From the NCBI RefSeq assembly GCF_004328705.1, contig NZ_CP035319.1:62001-126000 (forward strand): a stretch of 64,000 nucleotides of DNA, given 5' to 3'. The stretch comes from Rhodococcus sp. ABRD24. GTDB taxonomy: Bacteria; Actinomycetota; Actinomycetes; Mycobacteriales; Mycobacteriaceae. The position numbers and the translations under genes are program-made. The notes below the pieces were generated by a model. That model was given only the letters and a program-made list of their open reading frames with translations, was not told the DNA's origin and did no database searches. Of this stretch, positions 17,032-27,700 are shown one piece after another; the stretch's first letter is position 1, and each line of letters opens with the position of its first letter.

Positions 17032-18666
17032 GTGGATGTGTTGAATTCGGTTAGCAGTATTCGGAAGTCGCGGCATCGAACCGGTCGGAGCGCTCGCGTC
17101 GGCGCCGTTGCGATCGGTGTGACGATCGGATTCGTCTCCGTCGCAGTACCGTCCGCGGCAGACCCGACCAGCGGTGCACTTGTGTGGGGTCCGTGCCCCG
17201 CCGAGTACGCGCTCGATCCGGACACCGACCAGTGTGGAACCGTGACTGTGCCGCGCGACTATGCGAATCCGGCGGCCGGATCGATCGACGTCCTCGTCAC
17301 CCGTCACCGCGCCGAGGACCCGCTCTCACGCCGAGGCGTGCTGTTCACCAACCCCGGTGGGCCCGGCGGCGACGCGATCGCGTCCAACAGCATGCTCGCG
17401 CAGGCGCTTCCCGAACAGATCCGCCGGCAGTGGGACTTCATCGGTGTGCAGCCTCGGGGTCTCCCGCACGCAGGCGCGGTCGAATGCGCCGTCACCCCGG
17501 AGTTGCTGGCCGCGGTGAATGTCGGATTCTCGGGTGGGCCTGCGCGTCTGGCATGCGACGGTGCGGTACCCGGCACCACCGCGCACATCACGACGGAGAA
17601 CACCGCCCGTGACTGGGAACGGGTGCGGATCGCGCTCGGTGCCGATGTGATCGACATCTACGGCCTGTCGTACGGAACGATCCTCGCGTCGACATATGCC
17701 ACCCTGTTCCCGCAGCACACGGGACGAATGGTGCTCGACTCGGCGGTCGATCGCGACTGGATGTGGAACGACGTCCTGTGGCATCAGAACGACGGGTACA
17801 AGGCGCGCTTCTACGACCTCATGGACTGGATCGCGGACAACGACGCGACGTACGGCCTCGGCGACACCCCGCTGAAGGTGTACCAGCGCTGGTCCGACCG
17901 CATCGTCGAGGAAGCAGGTGGCAATCCCACGCTGGCACCCCCCGCGGCGAGGATCGGCGACGTTCCACCCAGCCTGGAAGGCATCGCCGCCGCGTACCGG
18001 GCCGGTGTCGACTTGACGGGCCCCGCCCGGGTGCAGTTCGAGGCATTCCTGCGGCGTCTCGCCGATCCGGCCCACACCCAGTCCGCATCGAGCATCTATG
18101 CCCTGACACGCCAAGTGCTTCCCGCCCGGAACAATTGGCCTATGGTCGCTCGCCTCATCCGGGACGGACTCGGGGCGCTTCCCGAGGGTGTGTCTGGAGA
18201 TGTCACCGCCGACCAGCTCGAATCGATTGTCCGCGCTCAGATGATGCAGGCAGTCGTGCTCTGCAACGAGAACGCCGTCGCGCCACGCCCAGAGCGGCTC
18301 CCGGGCTGGCTCTTCTCGACGTTCGTCACCGGCGACCTGTTCGACGCCATCGGCTACGGCTACAGCGCGGGCCCGGGGTGCGCAGGCGCACCGCCGGTGA
18401 CCGCGCTACCGGATATCGACAACAAGGGTCTGGCCACGGCGCCCCTGGTGCTGCAGGGATTGCGGGACCCGCAGACGCCGTACGACGGCGGGATGCAACA
18501 TGCCGACGATATGGATGCGCACCTGGTCACGGTGGACGGAGGGGACCACGGCGCCGCCATCCAGGGCGGCAACATCACGGTCGATACGGCCGTCACGGAC
18601 TACCTGTTGACCGGGGCCACCACCATCACCCGTGCGCCGGAAGCACCGATAACCGCGCCGCTGTAG
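17032..18666 (+). CDS. Secreted alpha/beta-hydrolase, tripeptidyl-aminopeptidase type
   Basis: From GTG 17032 (17038 is also possible), the protein begins with a basic then hydrophobic signal segment (VGAVAIGVTIGFVSVAVPSA) and is likely exported. The mature part has the TAP/SlpD pattern: WGPCPAEY, CGTVTVPRDYANP, LFTNPGGPGG (oxyanion region) and the nucleophile elbow YGLSYGTILAS. A late VLQGLRDPQTPYDGG carries the candidate catalytic Asp, and VDGGDHGA the His. The C-terminal TAP domain Cys residues are present. Such enzymes cleave short peptides from the N-terminus; some modify peptide antibiotics. The next strong terminator suggests it is a single transcription unit. Confidence 0.87.
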   Translation: MDVLNSVSSIRKSRHRTGRSARVGAVAIGVTIGFVSVAVPSAADPTSGALVWGPCPAEYALDPDTDQCGTVTVPRDYANPAAGSIDVLVTRHRAEDPLSRRGVLFTNPGGPGGDAIASNSMLAQALPEQIRRQWDFIGVQPRGLPHAGAVECAVTPELLAAVNVGFSGGPARLACDGAVPGTTAHITTENTARDWERVRIALGADVIDIYGLSYGTILASTYATLFPQHTGRMVLDSAVDRDWMWNDVLWHQNDGYKARFYDLMDWIADNDATYGLGDTPLKVYQRWSDRIVEEAGGNPTLAPPAARIGDVPPSLEGIAAAYRAGVDLTGPARVQFEAFLRRLADPAHTQSASSIYALTRQVLPARNNWPMVARLIRDGLGALPEGVSGDVTADQLESIVRAQMMQAVVLCNENAVAPRPERLPGWLFSTFVTGDLFDAIGYGYSAGPGCAGAPPVTALPDIDNKGLATAPLVLQGLRDPQTPYDGGMQHADDMDAHLVTVDGGDHGAAIQGGNITVDTAVTDYLLTGATTITRAPEAPITAPL

Positions 18667-18732
18667 CGCGGCGGCAGTCCCGTCACCGCCTGTGCTTCGT
18701 GCCAGGCAAAGTGTCTATGCCGACTGCGTGTT

Positions 18733-18770
18733 CGGGAAGGATCCCGCGGAAAGCCGCGGGATCCTTCCCG
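18733..18770. terminator. Strong bidirectional hairpin terminator
   Basis: A perfect 17-bp stem, CGGGAAGGATCCCGCGG (18733-18749) with its complement at 18754-18770, is closed by the loop AAAG. It sits in the 117-base gap between two converging genes (stops at 18666 and 18784). No long T-run follows, as is common in actinobacteria. Confidence 0.88.
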
Positions 18771-18783
18771 GACGATCGAGTCA

Positions 18784-19434
18784 CTAGGCCGTGAACTGCC
18801 CGACCGTGCCCAGTGCGGTGCATGTGGTACCCGACTCGTACCTGACCTGGCCGAACATCGCAGCGATCACGGTGCCCTCACCGGTCGTGACGGTCTTCGA
18901 GAGCGTCGGTACGTTCAGGAGGTTGTCGTCGAGCGGTGCGAGGCCGCCCTTCATTGTGGTCGTGTTGAACCACGCGACGCGCAGGTCGGACTGCTTCGGG
19001 ATATCGACATGAGCGGGGATCGCCTGGAATCGCAGATTGCCGCGCTCGATCCACGGCGGAATCGGGAAGTTCGGTCCGGCCTGGGCGTTCGCGACGGTGA
19101 CGGTCATCGGATTCCCGGCCACGCCGCACCCGAATGTCGGCGCCGGGAACATGAAGTCCTGCGCCTTGGTGGCGCCCACCTCCTGGCCGGTCGCGCCCTC
19201 GATGAGGTCGGTGAGCTCGGGGTTACCGAGCAATCCGCCGAGGAGATCCGACGCCTGCGGCACGTTCTTCGTGAACTGTTCGAGCATCCCCTGCAGCGAC
19301 GGGGGAGCGGGCGGCGCGGGCGCTGCCGTCGCCACTCCCGAGAACACGACCGCGCCTGCCGCGGTCGCCACGACAGCGGCGGACAGGCGGGCCAGTACTC
19401 GGCGTGTGGTGCTGCGTCCCGAGCGACGTGACAT
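18784..19434 (-). CDS. Secreted protein of unknown function
   Basis: The 216-aa protein has a clear signal peptide: basic MSRRSGRSTTRRVLARLSAA, then a hydrophobic stretch ending VATAAPAPP, with probable cleavage after ATA or just beyond. The mature chain starts with a Pro-rich linker, then a domain with one early Cys (PTFGCGVAG) and one late Cys (SGTTCTALG), which may form a disulfide. It resembles conserved small exported proteins of mycolic-acid bacteria, but I cannot name the family. Confidence 0.7.
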   Translation of the reverse strand: MSRRSGRSTTRRVLARLSAAVVATAAGAVVFSGVATAAPAPPAPPSLQGMLEQFTKNVPQASDLLGGLLGNPELTDLIEGATGQEVGATKAQDFMFPAPTFGCGVAGNPMTVTVANAQAGPNFPIPPWIERGNLRFQAIPAHVDIPKQSDLRVAWFNTTTMKGGLAPLDDNLLNVPTLSKTVTTGEGTVIAAMFGQVRYESGTTCTALGTVGQFTA

Positions 19435-19627
19435 GTGGACTCCTCCCGAATGGATCGGCCCTCCCAGCCGATCGGTTCGCCTACCGAATCACGGCAGAGT
19501 CTCTACGTCAACTTTAGGGTTAGACCGTTATGGGATCGAATCCGCAGACGTGGGAGCATTCGGAGGTTCCCGATCGTTGATCAGTGAGAGCGTCCCGACG
19601 AGGGTCGCGCCACCGAAAGGACCGACC

Positions 19628-20131
19628 ATGATCGCCGCACTGTTCGTTCTGTACGTAGTGGTGGAGGTCGGTGTCCTGATCTGGGTGGGAAGCGCGATCG
19701 GCGTGCTGTGGACCGTGCTACTGCTGATCGCAGGATCGGCTGTCGGCATGGTGCTGGTGAAGTCCCAGTGGCGCTCCGTCACCGCAGGCTTTCGGAAGGC
19801 CACACGTGGGGAGGCCTCGCCGACCGGGGCCGTCGCGGACGGTGCGCTGGTCGCCGCCGGAGCGGTACTCATGTTCGTCCCGGGTCTGGTGACCTCCGTG
19901 CTCGGTCTCCTCCTGCTGCTTCCCCCGACGCGGTGGGCACTGCGTCCCGCCGCAGTGCTAGTGGCGGGCAAACGAGTGGGCGTCACCATGGCGGGGGTCG
20001 AGTTTGCGTCCCGGACCACCGGTCGACGCCGCGGGCCCGTGATCGACGGCGAGGTAGTCGACAGCAGTGTCGTGGATGTCACGGACCTCGACGACTACCC
20101 GGGCACCCCGGGACGTCGCGCGCTTCCGTAG
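19628..20131 (+). CDS. fxsA: FxsA-family membrane protein
   Basis: The 167-aa protein starts at ATG 19628, with GAAAGGA upstream. It has N-terminal membrane helices and the FxsA pattern: VVEVGVLIWVGSAIGVLWTV, a middle GALVAAGAVLMFVPGLVTSV, and LGLLLLLPPTRWAL. In E. coli FxsA lowers phage T7 exclusion by F plasmid PifA; its native role is unknown. The C-terminal tail is hydrophilic and acidic. It sits 18 bases before the amidohydrolase gene and may be cotranscribed. Confidence 0.85.
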   Translation: MIAALFVLYVVVEVGVLIWVGSAIGVLWTVLLLIAGSAVGMVLVKSQWRSVTAGFRKATRGEASPTGAVADGALVAAGAVLMFVPGLVTSVLGLLLLLPPTRWALRPAAVLVAGKRVGVTMAGVEFASRTTGRRRGPVIDGEVVDSSVVDVTDLDDYPGTPGRRALP

Positions 20132-20149
20132 CAGGCAGACTGGACGGTC

Positions 20150-21745
20150 GTGAGTACCCAACTGTTGGTCGACGGCCGCATCTACAGTCCCAGCGCCCCC
20201 GACGCGACCGCGATGGCGGTCACCGACGGCACCGTCGTGTGGATCGGTGATGATCGTCCCGGTCGCGCCCTGCATCCCGGCGCCGAGATCATCGAACTCG
20301 ACGGCGCATTCGTCACGCCCGCCTTCGTCGACACGCACGTCCACATCACCGCGCTCGGGCTGAACCTGACGGGGCTGGATCTCAGCGCTGCCGGCAACCG
20401 GACCGAATGCTTGGACCTGGTGCGACGGTTCGTGCGCGATCACGACGACGCGGTGATCTGGGGTCACGGTTGGGATGACAGCCGGTGGCCGGACGCTGCC
20501 CCCACAACCGCCGACCTCGACGCGATCGCGCCGGGTCGGGCCGTATACCTCACCCGAATCGACGCCCACTCGGCGTTGTGCTCATCATCCCTGCGCGCCG
20601 CAGTACCTGATCTCGCGGACTCCACCGGGTACACCCCGGACGGGGCCGTCAGCGCCGACGCACATCACAGGGTGCGGGCCGTCGCACGTTCGTTGCTCAC
20701 GGCCCCCCAGCGCGACGCCGCACGCCGCGCCGCGCTGAATACCTTCGCCGCGCACGGCGTCGTCGCGGTTCACGAGTGCGGTGGTCCCGACATCGCCGGA
20801 CTCACGGATTTCCGTGAGCTCCTCGCGATGCCGCATGGCGTCGAGGTTCGCGGCTACTGGGGCGAGGCGGTGTCCACACCGGAGGCTGCAGCCGAACTCC
20901 TGGCGCACACCGGCGCCCATGCGCTGGGCGGTGATCTGTTCGTCGACGGTGCACTCGGCTCTCACACCGCCGCACTGATCGAACCGTACGTCGATTGCAC
21001 CGGGCATCACGGCGTCCACTACTTGGATGCGGAGACCGTGGCCGCACATGTGCGCTCCTGCACCCTGGCCGGGATCCAGGCCGGTTTCCACGTCATCGGC
21101 GACGCTGCCGTCGCTGCCGTGGTCGCGGCGTTCGAGACCGTCGCTGACGAACTCGGTGGCCCGGCTGTCGCGGCCCGCGGGCACCGCCTCGAACACCTGG
21201 AGATGGTGACCGCCGCGCAGGCCGCACAGCTCGGCGGATGGGGCGTGATCGCGAGCATGCAGCCGATGTTCGACTCCTTGTGGGGTGGGTCCGACGGCAT
21301 GTACGCCCGCCGTCTCGGTCCCGAGCGGGCGCTGCAGATGAACCCGTTCGCCCCGATCGCTGCGGCGGGCATGTCGCTGGCGTTCGGATCGGACGCGCCG
21401 GTGACTCCGATCGACCCGTGGGCAATGCTCCGCGCGGCCGTGCACCACCACACGCCCGGCAGCGGAGTCTCGCCGCGGGCGGCGTTCTCCGCCGCGACCC
21501 GCGGCGCCTGGCGCGCGGGCGGGGTGCGCGATGGCATGGCCGGTACCCTCACTCCCGGCGCGCCCGCGTCGTACGCGGTGTGGAATGCCGATGAACTGGT
21601 GGTGTCGGCACCCAAGGACACGGTCCAGCGCTGGTCCACCGATCCACGCTCGCGTGTCCCGGCGCTGCCCCGGCTCGAGGAGGGGGCACCTGCCCCCGTG
21701 TGTCTGCGCTCGGTGCACCGCGGAGTCACTGTTCATGAGAGTTGA
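20150..21745 (+). CDS. YtcJ-like amidohydrolase
   Basis: From GTG 20150, the 531-aa protein is a metal-dependent hydrolase of the amidohydrolase-3 family. It shows the metal motif DTHVHITALG near residue 62, VIWGHGWDDSRWPD, a downstream metal His in GFHVIGDAAV, and FGSDAPVTPIDPW with the catalytic Asp. Relatives act on amides or cyclic imides; no substrate can be assigned. Its stop overlaps the start of lnt by 11 bases, so it is probably in one transcript with lnt and ppm1, although the functional link is unclear. Confidence 0.87.
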   Translation: MSTQLLVDGRIYSPSAPDATAMAVTDGTVVWIGDDRPGRALHPGAEIIELDGAFVTPAFVDTHVHITALGLNLTGLDLSAAGNRTECLDLVRRFVRDHDDAVIWGHGWDDSRWPDAAPTTADLDAIAPGRAVYLTRIDAHSALCSSSLRAAVPDLADSTGYTPDGAVSADAHHRVRAVARSLLTAPQRDAARRAALNTFAAHGVVAVHECGGPDIAGLTDFRELLAMPHGVEVRGYWGEAVSTPEAAAELLAHTGAHALGGDLFVDGALGSHTAALIEPYVDCTGHHGVHYLDAETVAAHVRSCTLAGIQAGFHVIGDAAVAAVVAAFETVADELGGPAVAARGHRLEHLEMVTAAQAAQLGGWGVIASMQPMFDSLWGGSDGMYARRLGPERALQMNPFAPIAAAGMSLAFGSDAPVTPIDPWAMLRAAVHHHTPGSGVSPRAAFSAATRGAWRAGGVRDGMAGTLTPGAPASYAVWNADELVVSAPKDTVQRWSTDPRSRVPALPRLEEGAPAPVCLRSVHRGVTVHES

Positions 21746-23450
21746 CCGCCACACGCTGACCGCCACACTGCGCGAATCGGTGCTCGCGATCATGTCCGGC
21801 CTGCTGCTGTTCGCGAGTTTCCCGCCGCGGCCGTTGTGGTTCCTCGCCCCGCTGGGTATCGGGCTGCTCGTGGCAGTTGTCACCGATTTCGGACGAGGTG
21901 GCCGTCGGTTGCGGGCCGGATTCGGCTACGGCTTCCTGTCCGGACTCGGATTCCTCGTACCCCTCCTGCCGTGGATCGGAAAGTACGTCGGTCCGTTGCC
22001 GTGGCTCGCCTTGTCGGCGGCTGAGGCGGTGTTCTTCGGACTGTTCGGTCTGGGAGTGGTTCTGGTCGCTCGCCTGCGGGCACCGCAATGGGTGATCGCG
22101 ATCGCGATAGCGCTGGTGTGGAGTCTGACCGAGTGGTTGCGGTCATCCGTACCTTTCGGCGGGTTTCCCTGGGGAAGATTGGCATTCGGCCAGCCCGAGG
22201 GGTGGTTGCTGCCCCTGGCGTCGCTGGGCGGGGCACCGCTGTTGAGCTTTGGGGTCGCGCTGACCGGCGCTGGCCTGGCGGCCGCGATCGTGGCTGCGGC
22301 CCGGCGGAAGTCGGCCCGCACAGTTGCCACGACGATCGCGGTGACTGCGTGTGCCACCGTCGCGGCGGTGGCGGCGGTGCCGTACGTGCACGCGCAGTCC
22401 ACGGACGGGCACAAGATCACAGTCGCCGCGATCCAGGGCAGCGTGCCGCGCCTGGGCCTCGATTTCAACGCGCAAAGACGGGCGGTGCTGGACAACCACG
22501 TTCGGCGCACATTCGAGCTGGCCGACGATGTCGCAGCCGGCCGGGCCCCGCGACCGGACGTGGTGGTGTGGCCGGAGAACGCCTCCGACATCGATCCGTT
22601 GCGCAACGCGGACGCTGCCGCCGAGATCACGGCGGCGTCGGAAGCAATCGGGGCGCCGATCCTGGTGGGGGCGGTGCTGGTGAACCGCGACGGTACGACC
22701 ACCAACTCGGTGATCGTCTGGGACGGCGCCGAGGGGCCCGCCGAACGCCACGACAAGAAGATCATCCAGCCGTTCGGTGAATACCTCCCGTATCGGAGCT
22801 TCTTTCGGCTGTTCTCCTCGTACGCGGACCAGGCGGGGCACTTCGTCCCCGGTAGTGGCAACGGTGTGGTGACCGCTGCGGGTATTCCGATCGGCGTCGC
22901 GACCTGCTACGAGGTTGCGTTCGATCGCGCGCTGACGCAGTCGGTGCGGGCCGGCGCCCAGCTCATCGCCGTTCCGACGAACAACGCGACCTTCGGCGAT
23001 ACCGAGATGACCTATCAGCAGCTGGCGATGTCACGGGTGCGCGCCGTCGAGCACGGCCGCGACGTCGTCGTGGCCGCGACCAGCGGTGTGAGCGCGATCA
23101 TCGATGCCGACGGTTCCGTGCAACAGGAATCGTCGCTTTTCGTGCCCGCGGCCCTGGTGTCGGAGGTCTCACTACGCACCGGTACTACTCTGGCAACTCG
23201 ACTCGGCCCGATTCCGGAGATTCTCCTGTGTCTCGGCGCCGCCGTCGCCCTCGGGCTCGCACTCGTGCAGAGCCGACGGTGCGACGGATCCACACGCAAG
23301 ACGACGCCGCGGACCGCCTGCGACGTACAGGACGACGTACTGAATGTGCCGGCTGCAGCCGGCAGGGAGGATCTCGATGTCAGCGGGGACGCCAACCGGG
23401 GAAGACACACAGCCGAGCGCACGGACCCTGGTGATCATTCCGACCTATAA
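21735..23450 (+). CDS. lnt: Apolipoprotein N-acyltransferase
   Basis: The 571-aa protein has about six to seven N-terminal membrane helices (residues ~15-215), then the nitrilase-fold domain. The catalytic triad is visible: Glu281 in [10 protein letters not shown], Lys341 or Lys342 in [17 protein letters not shown], and Cys391 in [10 protein letters not shown]. It N-acylates the amino-terminal Cys of lipoproteins at the outer face of the membrane. In mycobacteria this domain is fused to polyprenol-phosphate-mannose synthase; here the two are separate genes that overlap by 74 bases in different frames. The final ~45 residues (after [20 protein letters not shown]) are hydrophilic and probably dispensable. 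Confidence 0.93.
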   Translation: MRVDRHTLTATLRESVLAIMSGLLLFASFPPRPLWFLAPLGIGLLVAVVTDFGRGGRRLRAGFGYGFLSGLGFLVPLLPWIGKYVGPLPWLALSAAEAVFFGLFGLGVVLVARLRAPQWVIAIAIALVWSLTEWLRSSVPFGGFPWGRLAFGQPEGWLLPLASLGGAPLLSFGVALTGAGLAAAIVAAARRKSARTVATTIAVTACATVAAVAAVPYVHAQSTDGHKITVAAIQGSVPRLGLDFNAQRRAVLDNHVRRTFELADDVAAGRAPRPDVVVWPENASDIDPLRNADAAAEITAASEAIGAPILVGAVLVNRDGTTTNSVIVWDGAEGPAERHDKKIIQPFGEYLPYRSFFRLFSSYADQAGHFVPGSGNGVVTAAGIPIGVATCYEVAFDRALTQSVRAGAQLIAVPTNNATFGDTEMTYQQLAMSRVRAVEHGRDVVVAATSGVSAIIDADGSVQQESSLFVPAALVSEVSLRTGTTLATRLGPIPEILLCLGAAVALGLALVQSRRCDGSTRKTTPRTACDVQDDVLNVPAAAGREDLDVSGDANRGRHTAERTDPGDHSDL

Positions 23451-24162
23451 CGAGCGCGACAACCTTCCGCTGATCATCGGCCGGCTCCACACCGCGTTGC
23501 CCGACGTCCACGTCCTGGTTGTCGACGACGGCAGCCCCGACGGCACAGGTTCGCTCGCGGACGAGCTTGCCGCGACTGATTCCGCCGGCCGGATCCAGGT
23601 CATGCACCGCACCGAGAAGAACGGCCTCGGTGCCGCCTACATCGCCGGATTCCGGTGGGGCTTGGCGCGCGACTACACCGTGCTGGTCGAGATGGATGCC
23701 GACGGCAGCCACGCTCCCGAACAGCTGCACAGGCTTCTCGAGAAGATCGACGCAGGTGCTGATCTGGTACTCGGGTCGCGCTACGTTCCCGGCGGCACCG
23801 TCGTGAACTGGCCCAAGCACCGCGAGTGGCTCTCGCGCGGTGGCAACATCTATTCGCGTCTGGCTCTCGGTGTGAAGATTCAGGACATCACCGGCGGCTA
23901 TCGGGCCTATCGGCGTGAGGTGCTCGAGGCCCTGGATCTTGCCGCAGTCGAATCGCACGGCTACTGCTTCCAGGTCGATCTCGCCTGGCGCGCGATCAAT
24001 CATGGTTTCGTTGTTTCCGAGGTCCCGATCACGTTCACCGAGCGCGAGTTGGGGGAGTCGAAGATGAGTGGTGGCATCGTCCGCGAAGCGCTGCTCAAGG
24101 TGACAGGGTGGGGTGTGAGGCATCGGGTCGCGAAGGTGAGGGAGCTCCTCGGCCGATCCTGA
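23377..24162 (+). CDS. ppm1: Polyprenol monophosphomannose synthase
   Basis: The 261-aa GT2 glycosyltransferase starts at ATG 23377, with GGGAGG upstream inside the end of lnt. It makes polyprenyl-phosphate-mannose from GDP-mannose, the donor for lipoarabinomannan and protein mannosylation. Motifs are [34 protein letters not shown] (metal-binding), and the DPM signatures GSRYVPGG and [10 protein letters not shown]. It has no membrane helix of its own, consistent with anchoring by Lnt, which forms the membrane part of fused Ppm1 in mycobacteria. Confidence 0.94.
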   Translation: MSAGTPTGEDTQPSARTLVIIPTYNERDNLPLIIGRLHTALPDVHVLVVDDGSPDGTGSLADELAATDSAGRIQVMHRTEKNGLGAAYIAGFRWGLARDYTVLVEMDADGSHAPEQLHRLLEKIDAGADLVLGSRYVPGGTVVNWPKHREWLSRGGNIYSRLALGVKIQDITGGYRAYRREVLEALDLAAVESHGYCFQVDLAWRAINHGFVVSEVPITFTERELGESKMSGGIVREALLKVTGWGVRHRVAKVRELLGRS

Positions 24163-24325
24163 CCGCTCACCGCCCTCGATGTCCGGATCGCCCCGTTCGC
24201 AGCCTCGGCAGCGGATGGGGCGACGCGTTTGCCGCGCCTAGCATGGAGTAACGAAGCCTGTGAGGCGCTCGATTCAGCTAATGGTGTGCATCACACTTCG
24301 TCGAATCGATCGAGAGGTGGACACG

Positions 24326-24550
24326 GTGACCAATCCATTTGACGACTCCGATGCCAGCTTCATGGTGCTGGTGAACGAAGAGAATCAGCATTCGCTCTGG
24401 CCGGCCCGTGTCGACGTGCCGGCGGGCTGGTCCATCGCTCACAACGAGGACACGCGAAGAGCATGCATCGACTACATCGATGCCAACTGGACCGATCTGC
24501 GGCCGGGCAGTCTGCTCGCCGCGGAGGAGCATGATTCGACCGTCGGCTAG
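24326..24550 (+). CDS. MbtH-like NRPS accessory protein
   Basis: GTG 24326 was chosen because it gives the canonical start MTNPFDDSDASFMVLVNEEN and has AGAGG 8 bases upstream; the open frame extends further but is not family-like. The 74-aa protein has the MbtH marks: NPFDD, HSLWPARVDVPAGW, CIDYIDANWTDLRP. MbtH proteins bind A domains and are needed for their solubility or activity. It lies 213 bases before the giant NRPS gene on the same strand, so it is expected to serve that enzyme. Confidence 0.95.
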   Translation: MTNPFDDSDASFMVLVNEENQHSLWPARVDVPAGWSIAHNEDTRRACIDYIDANWTDLRPGSLLAAEEHDSTVG

Positions 24551-24763
24551 GCGTCCGGGCCGCGCACTCGGCGCACCCGCAGCCACTCTCGATCCGCCCC
24601 CTCGCGCAGGCGTTGGGACTTATCGGACCGAAGGGTCATTTTTGCCTATCTACCAGGCCATTTACCGATCTTTCCCGGGCTGGAAACCGTCCTCGCGGGG
24701 AGTGGATCTTGATATGGTGTGGTCTCTGTGCAACCAGGGCCTTGGGCCTTCAGGGGGCTTGCA

Positions 24764-27700
24764 ATGAAGACGTCAGGATCGCAGGAACCCGGCAATGTCG
24801 GGTCCACTTCTCCAGACCTGTCAGCCGAGGCATTTCCACTGTCTTCGGCGCAGCGAAGCATGTGGTTTGCGCAGCAACTGACGCCCAGCGTCCCCATCTT
24901 CATCGCTCAGTACGTCTCTCTGCACGGGGACGTCGATCTCGAGCTGCTCAGCAGTGCCGCGGTCACCGCGGCGCAGGAGTTCCAGTCCCCATTCATCCGT
25001 TTGATCGACATCGACGGCGAACCCCACCAGCTCATCGATCCGAACACCGACACATCGATCGGGATCATCGACTTCCGTGAACGCGAGGACCCGGCCGCTG
25101 CTGCCCGCGAGTGGATGGACCACGACTATTCGACGCCGATCGATCTCACCCGCGATCGGCTGATCGATATGACGATCCTGCAGGTCGGGGACCGAGATTA
25201 TCTGTGGTACACAAGAATTCACCACGTCGCTCTCGACGGGTACAGCGGTATGACGATGGCGAACCGCATCGCGGCGCTGTACACCGCAGCATGCGAGCAT
25301 CGGGAAGCGGAGCCGAACCGTGCTCTGGATTTGCGTGAATTGCTCACCCTTGACCGGAAATACCGGTCGTCGAATCGATTTCAGGCCGACCGCGAGTATT
25401 GGGCCGATCACATCGCGGGCATCGAGGCAGGGTCCACGCTGGCGAGTGCTGATGGGCCCGCGTCGGCCATCAGCCGGTTCGCGAGTGCTCCGCTGTCCGA
25501 TGCGGCAATCGAGTCCCTCGACTCGACCGATCGCCGGCTGGAGGCGACGCCGGCGTCGGTACTGATCGCGGCGTTCGCGTGCTACCTCTCACGGATGACG
25601 GGCCGGACCGATGTCCTGGTCAACATGCCGGTCTCGGCGCGAACGACTGCGCCGCTGCAGCGTTCCGGCGGAATGCTGGTGAACGTGGCGCCGCTGCGCG
25701 CGACGGTGCTGCCGAACGACACCGTGGCCGACGTCGTCGGACGCATTCAGCTCGAGCTGATGGGCGCGCTGCGTCACCAGCGGTGCAGCATCGAGGACAT
25801 TCGTCGCGACGCCGGTCTGACCGGAACCGCCCGGGGGCTGGCCGGTCCGATGGTCAACGTCATGCTGTTCCATCAGCAGATCACCCTCGGGCCGATCGTC
25901 GGCGAGTACCACATCGTCACGTCGGGCCCGGTCGAGGACCTTCTGATCAATTTCGTCCAGAGCGGTACGCCGCCAAGGACATTCGTCGAGTTTCGGGCGA
26001 ATCCGGCCCGGTACGGAGACGACGAGCTGCGTATCCACCACCGCCGCTTCCTGGAGCTGGTGGAGGAGTTCGTTGCAGCCGCGCCGGAAGCGCGCGTCGC
26101 CGATATCCACCCGGAGAGTTCGGCCGTCGGGGCCCGGCTGCTCCAGTCAGCAGCGCAGCTCGAGTTCTGGTCGCGGGAGCTGTCGGGGCTGCCCGACATC
26201 CTGTCCTTGCCATCGGATCGTCCACGACCGTCCCGGCGCGCACTCGTCGGGAACGAGGTGGACTTCACCATCGGACCGGAAGCCCACCGGGCACTCATCT
26301 CGATGGCCCAGGAACGTGGCTGCACTGTGTTCGCCGCCATTCATGCGGTGCTGGTGGTGCTGTTGGCGCGTCTGACCGATGTCGACGACATTGCAGTCGG
26401 CACTCCGGTGGAGGGCAGAGGGACGGCGGGGGAGTTCCGTAACACCCTGGCACTGCGAACACGGCTACGCGGCGACGAGACGTTCGATGAGTTGCTCACC
26501 GACGTGTGCACGTCCGACATCGAGGCCTTCCGCCATGCGGAGACCCCGTTCGCCCAGTTGGTGGAGGCATTGGACCGCACCCGGGAGAACGCGCATTCGC
26601 CGTTGTTCCAGGTGATGCTCGAGTTCCTGGATGGTCGAACACCGCATTTCGAGTCCGAGGACATACTGGTCCGCGGCACCGACGCCGGTCCGGACATCTC
26701 GGCGCTGGACCTGCGGCTCACAGTCCAGGAGCGGTTCGACATAGACGACGGCGACGGCGAGGACCGTCGACCGGCGGGGCTGGATGCGACCTTCGCGTAC
26801 GCCACCGACATGTTCGATCGCGAGACCATCGAGTCGCTCGCCACCCGCTTCGGGCGGGTTCTCGACGTCGTGCTCGCCGACACCGACGCCGTGGTCGCGG
26901 ACATCGATCTGCTCGACGACGTCGAGCGCCGGGAGCTGTCCGGGGTGTGGGGCGGTGACGGCGTGGCCCCACGCACGCTCGCAGACCTGCTCGGTGCCGC
27001 CGCCGGACTGGACCCGCACCGCACCGCACTTTCCTGCGAGGGGCAGGAGGTTTCCTACCGAGAGCTCGACGAACAGTCGAACAGGCTGGCGCGCATGCTG
27101 ATCGCGCGCGGCGTCGGACCGGAATCGGTGGTGGCGCTCTCGATGCCGCGCTCGATCGAATCTGTGACGTCGGTGTGGGCTGTGGCGAAGACCGGCGCGG
27201 CCTTCGTGCCCGTCGACCCCAACTATCCGCCGGAACGAATCGAACACATGCTCACCGACTCGGGAGCGACGCTGGCGCTGACCGTCACCGCTCACGCCGA
27301 TGCGGTGGCCGATACGGTGCGGACGCTGGTCCTCGATGATCCGGGCTTCGCCGACCAGGTCCGGCAGTGGTCGTCTGACTCGGTCACCGATGCCGATCGC
27401 AATGCCGAACCGCGGCTGGACCATCCTGCGTACCTGATCTACACGTCGGGTTCCACCGGTACCCCGAAGGGTGTCTCGGTCACCCACCGCGGACTTGCGA
27501 ACTTCGCGGAGGACGAACGCGTCCGGTACGGCATAGGCCCCGACTCGCGCACCCTGCATTTCTCGTCGCCGAGCTTCGACGCCTCGATGCTCGAGCTCAT
27601 GCTCGCGGTGGGGTCCGGCGCGACAATGGTGATTGCACCGCCGACCGTATACGGCGGCGCCGAGCTGACCCAGGTACTGCGGCAGGAACGGGTCACGCAC

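Noticed and set aside
24719..24763. Upstream in-frame GTG start for the NRPS
   Set aside because: The extra 15 residues are not conserved-looking, and a good ribosome site precedes ATG 24764.
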